DNA from: an uncultured Verrucomicrobiae bacterium
Lineage (GTDB): Bacteria > Verrucomicrobiota > Verrucomicrobiia > Limisphaerales > AAA164-E04
Assembly: GCA_951813855.1 (NCBI GenBank)
Contig: OX638380.1
Coordinates: 2,682,876 to 2,746,875, forward strand
DNA: 64,000 nucleotides
Reading direction: 5' to 3'
A model generated the notes under the pieces. The model did no database searches, had not been told where the DNA came from, and saw only the letters and a list, made by a program, of their open reading frames with translations. A program made the translations under genes and the position numbers. The first letter of the stretch is position 1. Each line of letters opens with the position of its first letter. Below are positions 7,241 through 15,719 of this stretch, one piece after another.

Positions 7241-9198
7241 AGATCACCGGGGCCGAAACCATCGTCAATCCAGTGTTGATATTCTTCAGAACTGACAGCT
7301 TTAACGAGAGATCCCGATTCAGTACTATTAAAAACCACTACTTCGTCAAGTTCAAAACAATCAACGAGTAACGGCGACTGAGTTGCCACAAAAATCTGTT
7401 TTTTACTGGATAACGATCTTATCAGACCTCCGATCAAGGCAATTCCGTCAGGATGCAGCCCAAGTTCGGGTTCGTCTAGAAACAGAACGGCAGGTAATCT
7501 TTCAGTTGGAAGATGCAACAAAGTAGTCAATGCGAAAAACCTTAGTGTGCCATCTGAAGTTAAATGTGCTCCATACGATTTGTTCTGTTTTTTCGAAATC
7601 CATCGTAATGATACTTTACCGGAATTAACCGGTAAATCAAAATTCAGGAATCCCGGTAATATCCGTTGGATTTGATAGCAAATCCAATCGTAACGCTGTT
7701 TGTCGTTTTGTTGCAATTGTAACAATACCGCGGCAAGATTACTTCCGTTCGGGGACAATCGATAATTGTCTTCGAAATCGCAAGATTTATTGAACGCTGA
7801 ATCTGGAGAAGTATCAGGGAAATGATACTTCTCCAGATTCCCTAGCAGGTGCACGATGTTTCCGGCGATTCGCGACTGAAGCGTTGGTTGTCGAGGGCAA
7901 TATCCGGTGTTGATCAGTCCGGCTTCCGGTTTACCTTCGCTCTCCTCGATTCTTCTCCATTTGACGTTTTCCATTTTATTTGATCTCAAACGATATTGTT
8001 CTCCGGAAAAAATCAGATTATTGTCCTTGTCGGATTCAAGCGAAAAACGATAATCATAATAATTTGAGCTTCCCAGACGTAAAGTGACCGCTGTCTTGAT
8101 CGTTTTAGTTTCTTTGCTCCCCTCAAATAAAAAATCGTCGGCACCGCCGTTCTTTCCCACAAACAAAGCTAATTTACGGTTATTCAGCATTTTCTGCATC
8201 ATTTCAAATAGCAGCAAAAAATTGGTTTTTCCTCCCCCGTTAGGCCCAATCATAGCCACAATGGGTCTCAGATTGCGTAGCTGCGCTTTTTTAATGGAAC
8301 GAAAACCTTCGACGCTGACAGAGTCGATATCGACCCTTTCGCTGAAATCATCTGATTTATCGGAATTAATGAGATATCTAAAACGCAATTCGGCAACGAT
8401 TCCATCTTCATTCCGCTCCGTAATCTTTAACACTTGAACCGCAGCGTAGAACCCGTTAGAATTCCGTAACACGACAATTTCATTTTCGCAAGGAGTTACA
8501 AATTCACCGGTATAATCCAGAAATTTGGCGTTGAATATTTGATTAAACGAAGTATAACCTTTTGCCAAGGATACACCCTGTAACGAAGGAGCGTTTGGGT
8601 ATAAATATAACGAGGTTTCGCTACATTGACTACCTTTAAGCTGAAAGGTAAACTCGTCTCGACCGATTTCTATCTTCCTGCCGCCACTATAATTCCAGAT
8701 CGCTTCGCCGATAATCGAAGTCAACTTGGGAGCATGTTCTCTGCCGGGCCTAGAACTGTCATTAGCTTCATGCATCATGATACCTTCCTGCATTATTTGT
8801 TCGATTTCCTTTGCTATTTTGCTTGTTTCATAGCTATCGGGATTATGCCATTTTCTTCCTTTCGGTAATTCCTTTGGCAGCGGTGTTTCATCGAAAAGCA
8901 ACGGTAGCACCTCCGGCTGATATTTTTCTTTTACGTATTCCAGAAACGGACGCCGATGATTTTGGTTCCATACCCGTTCTTGATACTCCTTAGAAAACAA
9001 TAAAACGATTACCGCAGCTCGTTTAATTCCAATAAAGTATTCATCATTGACAATTCGATTATAATCATCCGAATTATCGAAACAATTGACAAAAACCGTA
9101 ATCCCTATTCGATGCAATTCGAATGTCAAGGATTCGGCGAACCTATACTGTTCCCAAACACATAACAAAGTTACTTCTTTTGGTTTCGATTCGTTCAT
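7207..9198 (-). CDS. TIR - middle beta domain - AAA_21 (SMC/OLD-like) ATPase; candidate phage-defence sensor
   Basis: 663 residues in three parts. Residues 5-110 follow the bacterial TIR_2 pattern: a strand/helix start, GITVFVNCFD, AAVIVLLFSKEYQERVW, then EVLPLLFDETPLP. Residues 180-280 are beta-rich with GYTSFNQIF and NGFYAAVQVLKI. Residues 290-625 are an AAA_21 ATPase: EGFRSIKKAQL, Walker A GPNGGGKT (318-325), a signature-like LTSDGTLRF (546-554), Walker B VLFLDEPELGLHP (571-583) and VATQSPLL. By my by-eye alignment the position of the usual TIR catalytic glutamate is a histidine (H81), so the TIR may be non-catalytic. The gene is the first of a two-gene operon with the DUF4276 gene. ATPase/TOPRIM pairs of this layout (for example PARIS) are abortive-infection systems. 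I do not know a named system with this TIR-AAA plus DUF4276 combination. Confidence 0.85.
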   Translation of the reverse strand: MNESKPKEVTLLCVWEQYRFAESLTFELHRIGITVFVNCFDNSDDYNRIVNDEYFIGIKRAAVIVLLFSKEYQERVWNQNHRRPFLEYVKEKYQPEVLPLLFDETPLPKELPKGRKWHNPDSYETSKIAKEIEQIMQEGIMMHEANDSSRPGREHAPKLTSIIGEAIWNYSGGRKIEIGRDEFTFQLKGSQCSETSLYLYPNAPSLQGVSLAKGYTSFNQIFNAKFLDYTGEFVTPCENEIVVLRNSNGFYAAVQVLKITERNEDGIVAELRFRYLINSDKSDDFSERVDIDSVSVEGFRSIKKAQLRNLRPIVAMIGPNGGGKTNFLLLFEMMQKMLNNRKLALFVGKNGGADDFLFEGSKETKTIKTAVTLRLGSSNYYDYRFSLESDKDNNLIFSGEQYRLRSNKMENVKWRRIEESEGKPEAGLINTGYCPRQPTLQSRIAGNIVHLLGNLEKYHFPDTSPDSAFNKSCDFEDNYRLSPNGSNLAAVLLQLQQNDKQRYDWICYQIQRILPGFLNFDLPVNSGKVSLRWISKKQNKSYGAHLTSDGTLRFFALTTLLHLPTERLPAVLFLDEPELGLHPDGIALIGGLIRSLSSKKQIFVATQSPLLVDCFELDEVVVFNSTESGSLVKAVSSEEYQHWIDDGFGPGDLWTKRLLGGLP

Positions 9199-9578
9199 CG
9201 TGATGGACCGTAATTATCAAATGATCGAAAAAGTTCCGATTTGCCATTCCGGCATGTTCCGGCAATTCTCATTCATACATTTCAAAATCCAACCGTTATC
9301 TCTGCGATCAATCCTCCATTTGTCAACGAAATCAAGTTGACAAATTCGGCTCGTTTCCATTGGAACGATCTCACCAAGCACCCCTTCCGACGGGTCGTTA
9401 TCGCTTTTCGTTCTTCCATCCATGTTAATTCCAGACGACCTGGCATTGAGTTCTGACGACCGCAGGCATTGATAGATTTTCCAGCGTCATTCAGTTATTC
9501 CCATAAAATCGTAGGCCCTTCGTTTCAACACTTGACTAAAACCTGCTTTTGAATCCGGGTCAACCATTTTTCAGGCGT
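9199..9578. other. region between Fic and TIR-AAA genes
   Basis: It contains a minus-strand open frame at 9217-9423 (68 codons) ending 18 bp before the TIR-AAA start. It has two cysteines spaced CMNENC but no recognisable family, so it is either a small leading gene of the operon or just leader sequence. Nothing else seen. The promoter of the TIR-AAA operon must lie here if transcription does not come through from the Fic gene. Confidence 0.35.
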
Positions 9579-11177
9579 CTAGCTTCGAAATGATTCAACG
9601 GCTTTCGGCTTCTCGCCGATAAATATATCATAATAAATGCTTTCAATCTTCGAAACTTCATCGGCAGTCAATTCGGCAAATTCCTTTCGCTTAGAACGAT
9701 TTGACAACCGGCCTTCGTTTTGATCGAGAAAACGAAAAAGCAAATCCGACAAACGTTCCGGCATATTTATCACTTGAGCCAATTGTTTTCGAAACATGTC
9801 ATGATTCTTCAAAAAATTAGTTTCCTTCGGCAATTCCTTTGTAATCGTACGTTCAATGCAACGATAGAGAAACTCCGTTTGAGGAGTGGCATCGAAAAAA
9901 CGATAAAAATCTCCGGTATCATTTAGTACTCGCACATTGCCCTTAGCCGTCGGTTCCCAACGAACTACCGGTAACAAGCGCTGGGCATAATCTTCAAGCG
10001 CATCACGATATTCATCAATCGCTTCCAGTATTACCGCCGATACCGGGATAACGATTCCGGGTGGATTAAAACCGCTTTGAACCAAAATATGATGCATCAA
10101 ATAACGGTGCACCCGGCCGTTACCGTCTTCGAATGGATGGATGTACACAAAACCAAATGATAAAACGGCAGCGGCTACTACCGGATCAAGTTGCCGAGCG
10201 ACCTTCTGTTCGAAGGCGACCAAGCCCTCCATTAATCCCGGCAAATCTTCCGGTCGGGCACTAACATGATCAGGAACAGGCTCCCGCGTCGTCTGATCGT
10301 GTAACCCGACAAAACCTCCTTCACGCCGAAATCCCATACTGATAAACCGGTCATCGTCAATTACTATCCGTTGCAAACGCAGAAACTCGTTCCGTTCAAG
10401 AGGCTGCGAACCGGCTTGGCTAATCGCCCGAGACCATTGCCGAATTCGAATATTGTTTGAATGCTCGCCCTCAATGGTAAAACTCGCTCTCGAATCTTTT
10501 AACGAGATATACGCCGCTGCACGCGTCACCAATTCACGTGGCAAGATCTTTAGAATGTCTTGAAATTGGGAGCGAAAATGTGAATCGATCCAATTATTCA
10601 GTGACGCCGTGCGATACACGAGAGGGCAAAACGCTGGGGTGCCCGGCAGATTATTTACAACTCTATGCCGTGGTGACCTTCGCCCCGGAATCGAAAACTG
10701 CTTTTGGGGATCGACTGCAAACACATAAGCGCCCTTATTAGTATCGGGAAGATCAACCCTCGTACCCATTAACCATTCGTAAAGGAACCAGATCCGCCGG
10801 AAATAGGTGCCGGATGGTTTGCTTCGGATCAATCTGACGACGGGGTCAGGACCAGTGACGGCGAACAACTTTTTGAGAACGGCCAGATCCAACCCTTCAT
10901 ATTTCAGAGCGAAAGTCAAATGACCTTCTAAGCTGGCATTGGGTTCATATCTTGGCGAACGAATAGACCATCCGTCCGATTCCAAAAACTTGTGTTGTTC
11001 TCCTATAGCGCAGAGCTTCCTGGGGAGTGGCACTTGCAAATCGTACGCTTTTATCAACGCAGCATATCCCGCCGGTTTTGCCGTCACCGGCAGGCGTCGA
11101 TCCTGAAAAACATTAATCGGATCCAAAAAATGCTGTTGCTCAGTAACATCCATAGTTGCCTTATCGACAGGCATCAC
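9579..11177 (-). CDS. Fic family protein with N-terminal inhibitory motif
   Basis: 532 residues. The Fic catalytic loop HPFEDGNGR is intact at residues 347-355, preceded by the usual helix (AAVLSFGFVYI) and followed by VHRYLMHHIL. The catalytic His and the anion-binding loop are therefore present, and AMP transfer to a target hydroxyl is expected. The inhibitory motif (S/T)xxxE(G/N) is also present as SFTIEG at 232-237, so this is a self-inhibited enzyme whose Glu would clash with ATP until released. The N-terminal 220 residues are family-typical but without a known role; the C-terminal 130 residues may be a winged helix. It is a single gene on the same strand as the TIR-AAA operon and is AT-richer than the backbone. 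Target unknown. It could be a stand-alone toxin/antitoxin-in-one or part of the defence patch. Confidence 0.9.
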   Translation of the reverse strand: MMPVDKATMDVTEQQHFLDPINVFQDRRLPVTAKPAGYAALIKAYDLQVPLPRKLCAIGEQHKFLESDGWSIRSPRYEPNASLEGHLTFALKYEGLDLAVLKKLFAVTGPDPVVRLIRSKPSGTYFRRIWFLYEWLMGTRVDLPDTNKGAYVFAVDPQKQFSIPGRRSPRHRVVNNLPGTPAFCPLVYRTASLNNWIDSHFRSQFQDILKILPRELVTRAAAYISLKDSRASFTIEGEHSNNIRIRQWSRAISQAGSQPLERNEFLRLQRIVIDDDRFISMGFRREGGFVGLHDQTTREPVPDHVSARPEDLPGLMEGLVAFEQKVARQLDPVVAAAVLSFGFVYIHPFEDGNGRVHRYLMHHILVQSGFNPPGIVIPVSAVILEAIDEYRDALEDYAQRLLPVVRWEPTAKGNVRVLNDTGDFYRFFDATPQTEFLYRCIERTITKELPKETNFLKNHDMFRKQLAQVINMPERLSDLLFRFLDQNEGRLSNRSKRKEFAELTADEVSKIESIYYDIFIGEKPKAVESFRS

Positions 11178-11282
11178 TCTCGCATCCTGGCAAAATACTC
11201 AAGTATCAACGATTCTAATTCTTTCATGACTCGTAATGGCCAAACGCTTACCATAGATATCCATGATGACTCAAGATTCACC

Positions 11283-11382
11283 CATTTCCATGAAAAACGG
11301 TCATTATTTTCCTTTCACCATGAATTTCAAACATTTTCTGTGAAAAACGGTTGTTTTTTACGCTTCACAGTGAATATTGGCT
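11283..11382. promoter_or_regulatory. two imperfect 50-bp direct repeats upstream of the Fic gene (candidate operators)
   Basis: Bases 11283-11332 and 11333-11382 are imperfect copies. TGAAAAACGG recurs at 11291 and 11341, and TTCACC/AG-TGAAT recurs around 11321 and 11371. Each unit thus holds two dyad-like sites of the form TTyNCNNTGAA, with TGAA at 11291, 11321, 11341 and 11371: spacings of 30, 20 and 30 bp, close to whole helical turns. The block sits about 105-205 bp upstream of the Fic start. A cooperative repressor or activator site is the simplest reading. Confidence 0.45.
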
Positions 11383-11773
11383 TTTTGTAAAAGATCGTAG
11401 GCTTGGGAAATACCGGCAACTCAACATCGACGGACGTATCGAAGCAATACCGATCGTCGCGCCCCAATCAACCGTCGCAATCAGCTCAAATCTCTTTTCC
11501 GTTCCTGAAACGAACTTTCATTTTCCGCTTCGCCAACCCAGGCGAACAGATTCCCGCACGGTTGGCCGCGACCGTCCCGACCCAATTTCCGGCAACCGAA
11601 AATGACGAACAAAATACCGGGCCTGCCCCAGTCGGAACGAATCCGTGCTCCTCCGACTCGAACCTCGAACAATCGACACCCCCAGTTCCGGCGTCTATCC
11701 CGTCGATCCCGCTCGGTGGAACGATCCCCAAATCCGGTTTCCACGCCGACCGCCCGGACCGGGATGGGCACCC
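11383..11773. other. intergenic, no supported gene
   Basis: This is where AT-rich sequence gives way to GC-rich backbone. Overlapping open frames on both strands have low-complexity, proline/serine- or arginine-rich translations and no recognisable domain. Confidence 0.4.
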
Positions 11774-12925
11774 TTATAACCAAGGATAAAGATAGGCGAG
11801 GGCCAGTACCGTATAGGAAGACGAAAGAATCGGATCCTTTTCCCACCAGCGGGCGTTGTCGTTGGCCCAATGGCCTTCGGTCCGTTGCAAATCCATCAGC
11901 CGAAGCGCCAGCTCGGGAGCCCAGCGAACCGATTTCCCTTCAGCGACTTCCAATCGTTCGACTCCGGCCAGGCTGAGCGCCTTGGCCATGGTATGGTAAT
12001 AATAATAAAGCCCTTGGGCTCCCATGCCCGGATTCTCGTCCAGCGTGTAATTACTCTCCAACCATCGGCGAACGGCGACGACGCGATGATCGGCCGGTTT
12101 GAGTTCCGCGCAGACGTAACTGAGCAACCCCGCATAGGACATGCTGCCGTAGGACCGAAGCGCGACTCGTCCCGAGGGCAAGACCATCTCGCCTGCTTTG
12201 CTGTCTCCCGGATAATAAACGAACCCGCCGCGATTGGCCGGATCCCCCGAGACCCAAACCTGCTTGTTGCTCTCGGGCAAATTCTGGCAATTTTGCACGA
12301 ACCGAATCGCCGCGTCCCAATCCAGTTTATCCGCCCCGGCCTCCTCGACCAAATGCCGGCTCCGATGCAGCGCCTCCAAGGCGAGAGAGGTATTGGACAG
12401 ATCGGAATGCTGGTATCGGCTTCCGTAACCGATCCCCCCGTCCAAGGGAGTATCCGATTCGCCGGCCGCTCCGAAATCCTGCTGTTCGGCGATCAGATAG
12501 CGCCGGGCCCGACGAGCCGGTTCCACGTTCGCCGGTTCGGAACCGGCCACCAAAGCCAAAAGCGAAACCGCCGTATTATAATTCTTGAGCGAGTCGATGC
12601 GATAGATTCCGCCGTCCGGTTGAGCCGAAGCGATCAGGTATTCGTATCCTCGCCGCAACGCTTCCGCTTTCCGGCCGGCATGGCGTTCCTGAGGGTCGCT
12701 CTGCAGAGCCAACAACACCAAGGCCGTCAGCGCGGGATGATCCGCATCCGACCAGGAACCGTCGGGCGCCTGCCGCTCCAGCAAATAACCACAGCCCCGA
12801 TCGATCGCCCGAGCGACCTCGTTGCGAAGCGACAGGTCCGGCGGACCGACGGCCTCGCCTCCCAAATCCGCAAACGACAAAACCGTCGACAAAAAGCCGG
12901 CGAAGAAGAAAAAAGTTCCCCTCAT
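11774..12925 (-). CDS. secreted prenyltransferase/squalene-cyclase-repeat protein
   Basis: 383 residues starting with a signal peptide (MRGTFFFFAGFLSTVLSFA). The mature part has alpha/alpha-barrel repeats of the squalene-oxidase type: QAPDGSWSDADHPALTALVLLAL (about 50-72), AQPDGGIYR, DGGIGYGSRYQHSDLSNTSLALEAL (about 160-185), RGGFVYYPGD, then MSYAGLLSYV and EGHWANDNARWWEKDPILSSSYTVLAL near the end. The DxDD acid motif of true class II terpene cyclases is not evident. With the signal peptide this points to a non-cyclase secreted member common in Planctomycetes and Verrucomicrobia. It is divergent from rpsO. No function is assigned. Confidence 0.8.
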   Translation of the reverse strand: MRGTFFFFAGFLSTVLSFADLGGEAVGPPDLSLRNEVARAIDRGCGYLLERQAPDGSWSDADHPALTALVLLALQSDPQERHAGRKAEALRRGYEYLIASAQPDGGIYRIDSLKNYNTAVSLLALVAGSEPANVEPARRARRYLIAEQQDFGAAGESDTPLDGGIGYGSRYQHSDLSNTSLALEALHRSRHLVEEAGADKLDWDAAIRFVQNCQNLPESNKQVWVSGDPANRGGFVYYPGDSKAGEMVLPSGRVALRSYGSMSYAGLLSYVCAELKPADHRVVAVRRWLESNYTLDENPGMGAQGLYYYYHTMAKALSLAGVERLEVAEGKSVRWAPELALRLMDLQRTEGHWANDNARWWEKDPILSSSYTVLALAYLYPWL

Positions 12926-13081
12926 TGCTGACCATCGTCCAATTTTCGCAGGTTATTGTCGAGTCTCCATGTGATTTCGGGCCGGAGAATTATCCGGGAA
13001 AAGCTTTACAGGCTATCGAACCTCCGCATAATGCCGCCGCCGCAACGGTATTTTTAACGGCCTCGCGGCAAAGGCATTGGT

Positions 13082-13339
13082 ATGGAAACGAAGTCGATCA
13101 CCATAGAACAAAATCGTCTGCACGAGAAGGACACGGGATCCGCCGATGTCCAGGTAGCCTTACTCACCAACCGAATCAACAATCTAACCGAACATCTGAA
13201 ATCCAATCGCAAGGATATCAGTTCGCGACGAGGTCTGCTGGCCATGGTAAGCAAGCGAAGGCGTTTGCTAGATTACCTGAGCAGCACCAACAACGAGCGT
13301 TACGTAGCGCTGACCAAGCGACTGAAACTCCGACGCTGA
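13082..13339 (+). CDS. rpsO: 30S ribosomal protein S15
   Basis: 85 residues, near the usual 88-89. S15 binds 16S rRNA in the central domain and helps assemble the platform. Recognisable features are the [19 protein letters not shown] segment, the [11 protein letters not shown] helix, [18 protein letters not shown] and the basic C-terminal end LTKRLKLRR. It is followed 136 bp later by pnp, the classical bacterial pairing. Confidence 0.96.
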   Translation: METKSITIEQNRLHEKDTGSADVQVALLTNRINNLTEHLKSNRKDISSRRGLLAMVSKRRRLLDYLSSTNNERYVALTKRLKLRR

Positions 13340-13367
13340 GATCCCGCTAAGAAACGGTCGTCTTCTC

Positions 13368-13383
13368 GCCGGCGCCAGCCGGC
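13368..13383 (+). terminator. hairpin between rpsO and pnp
   Basis: A perfect 6-bp stem GCCGGC/GCCGGC with loop GCCA, 29 bp after the rpsO stop. No T-run follows, so it is more likely an RNA processing or attenuation hairpin than a rho-independent terminator. In E. coli the same interval holds the rpsO terminator and the RNase III site that autoregulates pnp; equivalence here is inference. Confidence 0.35.
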
Positions 13384-13475
13384 CGGAAGCGGTCGCTCCT
13401 GCCCTCGTTCGTCACCGGCAATCGAGTCGGTCGACGGCGTCATTGGCCATCGGATCCTTGCACAATTAACCGACC

Positions 13476-15632
13476 ATGCCCGAATCAATCAGCATCCAGG
13501 TGGGCGCTAGCCCCATCCAAATTTCCACCGGCGAAATCGCCAGACAAGCCGACGGCGCCGTCATGATCCAACAAGGCGAAACCATGGTCTTGGTTGCGGC
13601 CGTGGCCGCCAGAAAAGCCCGGCCAGGACAAGGCTTCTTTCCCCTGACGGTCGACTACCGCGAAAAGGCTTCGGCCGCCGGCCGGTTCCCGGGCGGCTAT
13701 TTCAAACGGGAAGGCCGACCGAGCGAAAAAGAAATCCTGACTTGCCGCCTGACCGACCGGCCGCTCCGTCCGTTGTTTCCGAAAGGCTGGCTCAACGAAG
13801 TCCAGGTCCAGAGCATGTTGCTGAGCGCCGACCAGGAAAACGATCCGGACATCCTGAGCATTTTAGGCGCCTCGACGGCGCTGACCATCAGCGACATTCC
13901 TTGGGACGGTCCCTTGGGCGCCGTGCGAGTCGCACGCGTCGACGATGCTTTGGTAGCCAATCCGACGCATTCGCAACGGGAACTGAGCGACCTGGATTTA
14001 ACCTACGTGGGCAACGAAACCGATATGGTGATGTACGAAGGCTCCGCTGCGGAAATCAGCGAAGCCGATTTTCTGGCGGCGTTACGTTTCGGCCAGGAAT
14101 GCTGCGCTCCCATGATCAAGGCCCAACACGACTTGCGCGAGCGGGTCGGCCGCCCCAAGCGCCGCATCGAGGTGCCGGAGGTCCCCGAAGCCATCGTCGA
14201 GGAAGCCCGGCAACTGGCGGGCGAACGAATTATCCCGGCGCTGCTCACTCCCGGTAAACTGGAACGGGAAGAGATCTGGGAAAAACTGACCGAAGAAATC
14301 GGAGAGGCCCTGCGAACAAAACACGGAGAGGACGCCCTCGACGATTCCGTACTGAAAGAAGTCTGGTACCGGATCCAGAAAACCGCCGTCCGTTCCCTGA
14401 TCCTGGACGAGGGCAAACGTCTGGACGGTCGCGGATTCGACGCGCTGCGGCCGATCTCCAGCCGAGTCGGATTTTTACCCCGCACCCACGGCTCTTCCCT
14501 GTTCACCCGAGGAGAAACCCAGTCGTTGGCCCAAGTCACGCTGGGCACGCTCGACGACTCCCAGGAATTCGACGCCTACTCCGGAGGCAATTCGGAAAAA
14601 CAATTCATGCTGCATTACAACTTCCCTCATTTTTCGGTAGGCGAGACCGGCCGGATAGCCGGTCCCGGCCGCCGCGAAATCGGCCACGGCGCCTTGGCAG
14701 AACGCTCCGTGGAACCGGTCATCCCGAAAGAGGCCTTTCCCTACGCCATCCGGGTGGTTTCGGAAATTACCGAATCCAACGGTTCTTCGTCCATGGCCAC
14801 GGTATGCAGCAGTTCTTTGGCGCTCATGGACGCCGGCGTGCCCATCGAGCGGCCGGTAGCCGGCGTCAGCGTCGGCATTTGCGTCCGGCAAGACGACCAA
14901 GGAAAAGTCGAAAAATATCAATTGCTCAACGACATCATGGGCTGGGAAGACGCCTTCTGCGACATGGATTGCAAGATCGCCGGCACGGCCAAGGGCATTA
15001 CCGGATTCCAACTGGATCTCAAGCTGCGCGGCATTCCGCACGACATCATGGCCGAGGCCTTGGAACTAGCCGCCAAGTCGCGAGGCGCGATCCTCGAGAG
15101 CATGGCCGAAACGCTGTCCGAGCCGCGCGAGCAACTCAGCCCCTACGCCCCGCGGATTACCACGATCCGGATCAACCCCGACAAGATCGGCGCCCTCATC
15201 GGTCCCGGCGGCAAGAACATCCGCCGCATCACCGACGAATCGGGTTGCGAAATCAACATCCAGGACGACGGCGAAATCAAGATCTACTCCCTCTCCGAAG
15301 ATAACCTCAAAATCGCGCAAACGGAAATCGACGCATTGACCGCCGAAATCCAGCCGGGCAAGATCTATCGCGGCAAGGTCATCTCCATCAAGGAATTCGG
15401 TTGCTTCGTGCAAGTCTTCCCGGGGCAGGACGGACTTTGCCACGTCAGCGAACTGGCCAACTTCCGGGTCAAGCGAACCGAAGACATCGTCAAAATCGGC
15501 GACGAAATCTGGGTCAAATGCTTGGGCATCGACGACAAGGGACGCGTGAAACTCAGCCGCAAGGCGGCCATGGAACAACGCGCCCGGGAAATCGACGAGG
15601 CCACCCCCGACGAGTCCGAGGCCACCCAATAA
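13476..15632 (+). CDS. pnp: polynucleotide phosphorylase
   Basis: 718 residues, full length. It is a phosphate-dependent 3'-5' exoribonuclease of the RNA degradosome. Domain order: first RNase PH domain ([28 protein letters not shown], about 50-77), helical linker, second RNase PH domain ([46 protein letters not shown]), KH domain ([16 protein letters not shown], about 570-585) and S1 domain ([28 protein letters not shown], about 630-657). The metal-binding stretch reads [15 protein letters not shown] where most homologues have GDMDFKVAGT; both Asp residues are kept. The gene sits between rpsO and lpxC-fabZ, all on the same strand. Confidence 0.97.
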   Translation: MPESISIQVGASPIQISTGEIARQADGAVMIQQGETMVLVAAVAARKARPGQGFFPLTVDYREKASAAGRFPGGYFKREGRPSEKEILTCRLTDRPLRPLFPKGWLNEVQVQSMLLSADQENDPDILSILGASTALTISDIPWDGPLGAVRVARVDDALVANPTHSQRELSDLDLTYVGNETDMVMYEGSAAEISEADFLAALRFGQECCAPMIKAQHDLRERVGRPKRRIEVPEVPEAIVEEARQLAGERIIPALLTPGKLEREEIWEKLTEEIGEALRTKHGEDALDDSVLKEVWYRIQKTAVRSLILDEGKRLDGRGFDALRPISSRVGFLPRTHGSSLFTRGETQSLAQVTLGTLDDSQEFDAYSGGNSEKQFMLHYNFPHFSVGETGRIAGPGRREIGHGALAERSVEPVIPKEAFPYAIRVVSEITESNGSSSMATVCSSSLALMDAGVPIERPVAGVSVGICVRQDDQGKVEKYQLLNDIMGWEDAFCDMDCKIAGTAKGITGFQLDLKLRGIPHDIMAEALELAAKSRGAILESMAETLSEPREQLSPYAPRITTIRINPDKIGALIGPGGKNIRRITDESGCEINIQDDGEIKIYSLSEDNLKIAQTEIDALTAEIQPGKIYRGKVISIKEFGCFVQVFPGQDGLCHVSELANFRVKRTEDIVKIGDEIWVKCLGIDDKGRVKLSRKAAMEQRAREIDEATPDESEATQ

Positions 15633-15719
15633 AACCCTCGGCCTTTCCTTCCGCCCGCTCGAGGCGGAGCCGCGGAGGGATGCCTTGCCTTGGTTCGCGT
15701 TCGTCTCTTTAATGCGCCT

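Noticed and set aside
9217..9423. 68-codon gene heading the TIR-AAA operon
   Set aside because: The position is attractive, but there is no recognisable family or clear ribosome-binding site. Noted in the intergenic entry only.
11870..12931. 353-codon plus-strand open frame
   Set aside because: Antisense shadow of the squalene-cyclase-repeat gene, which has a signal peptide and repeats.
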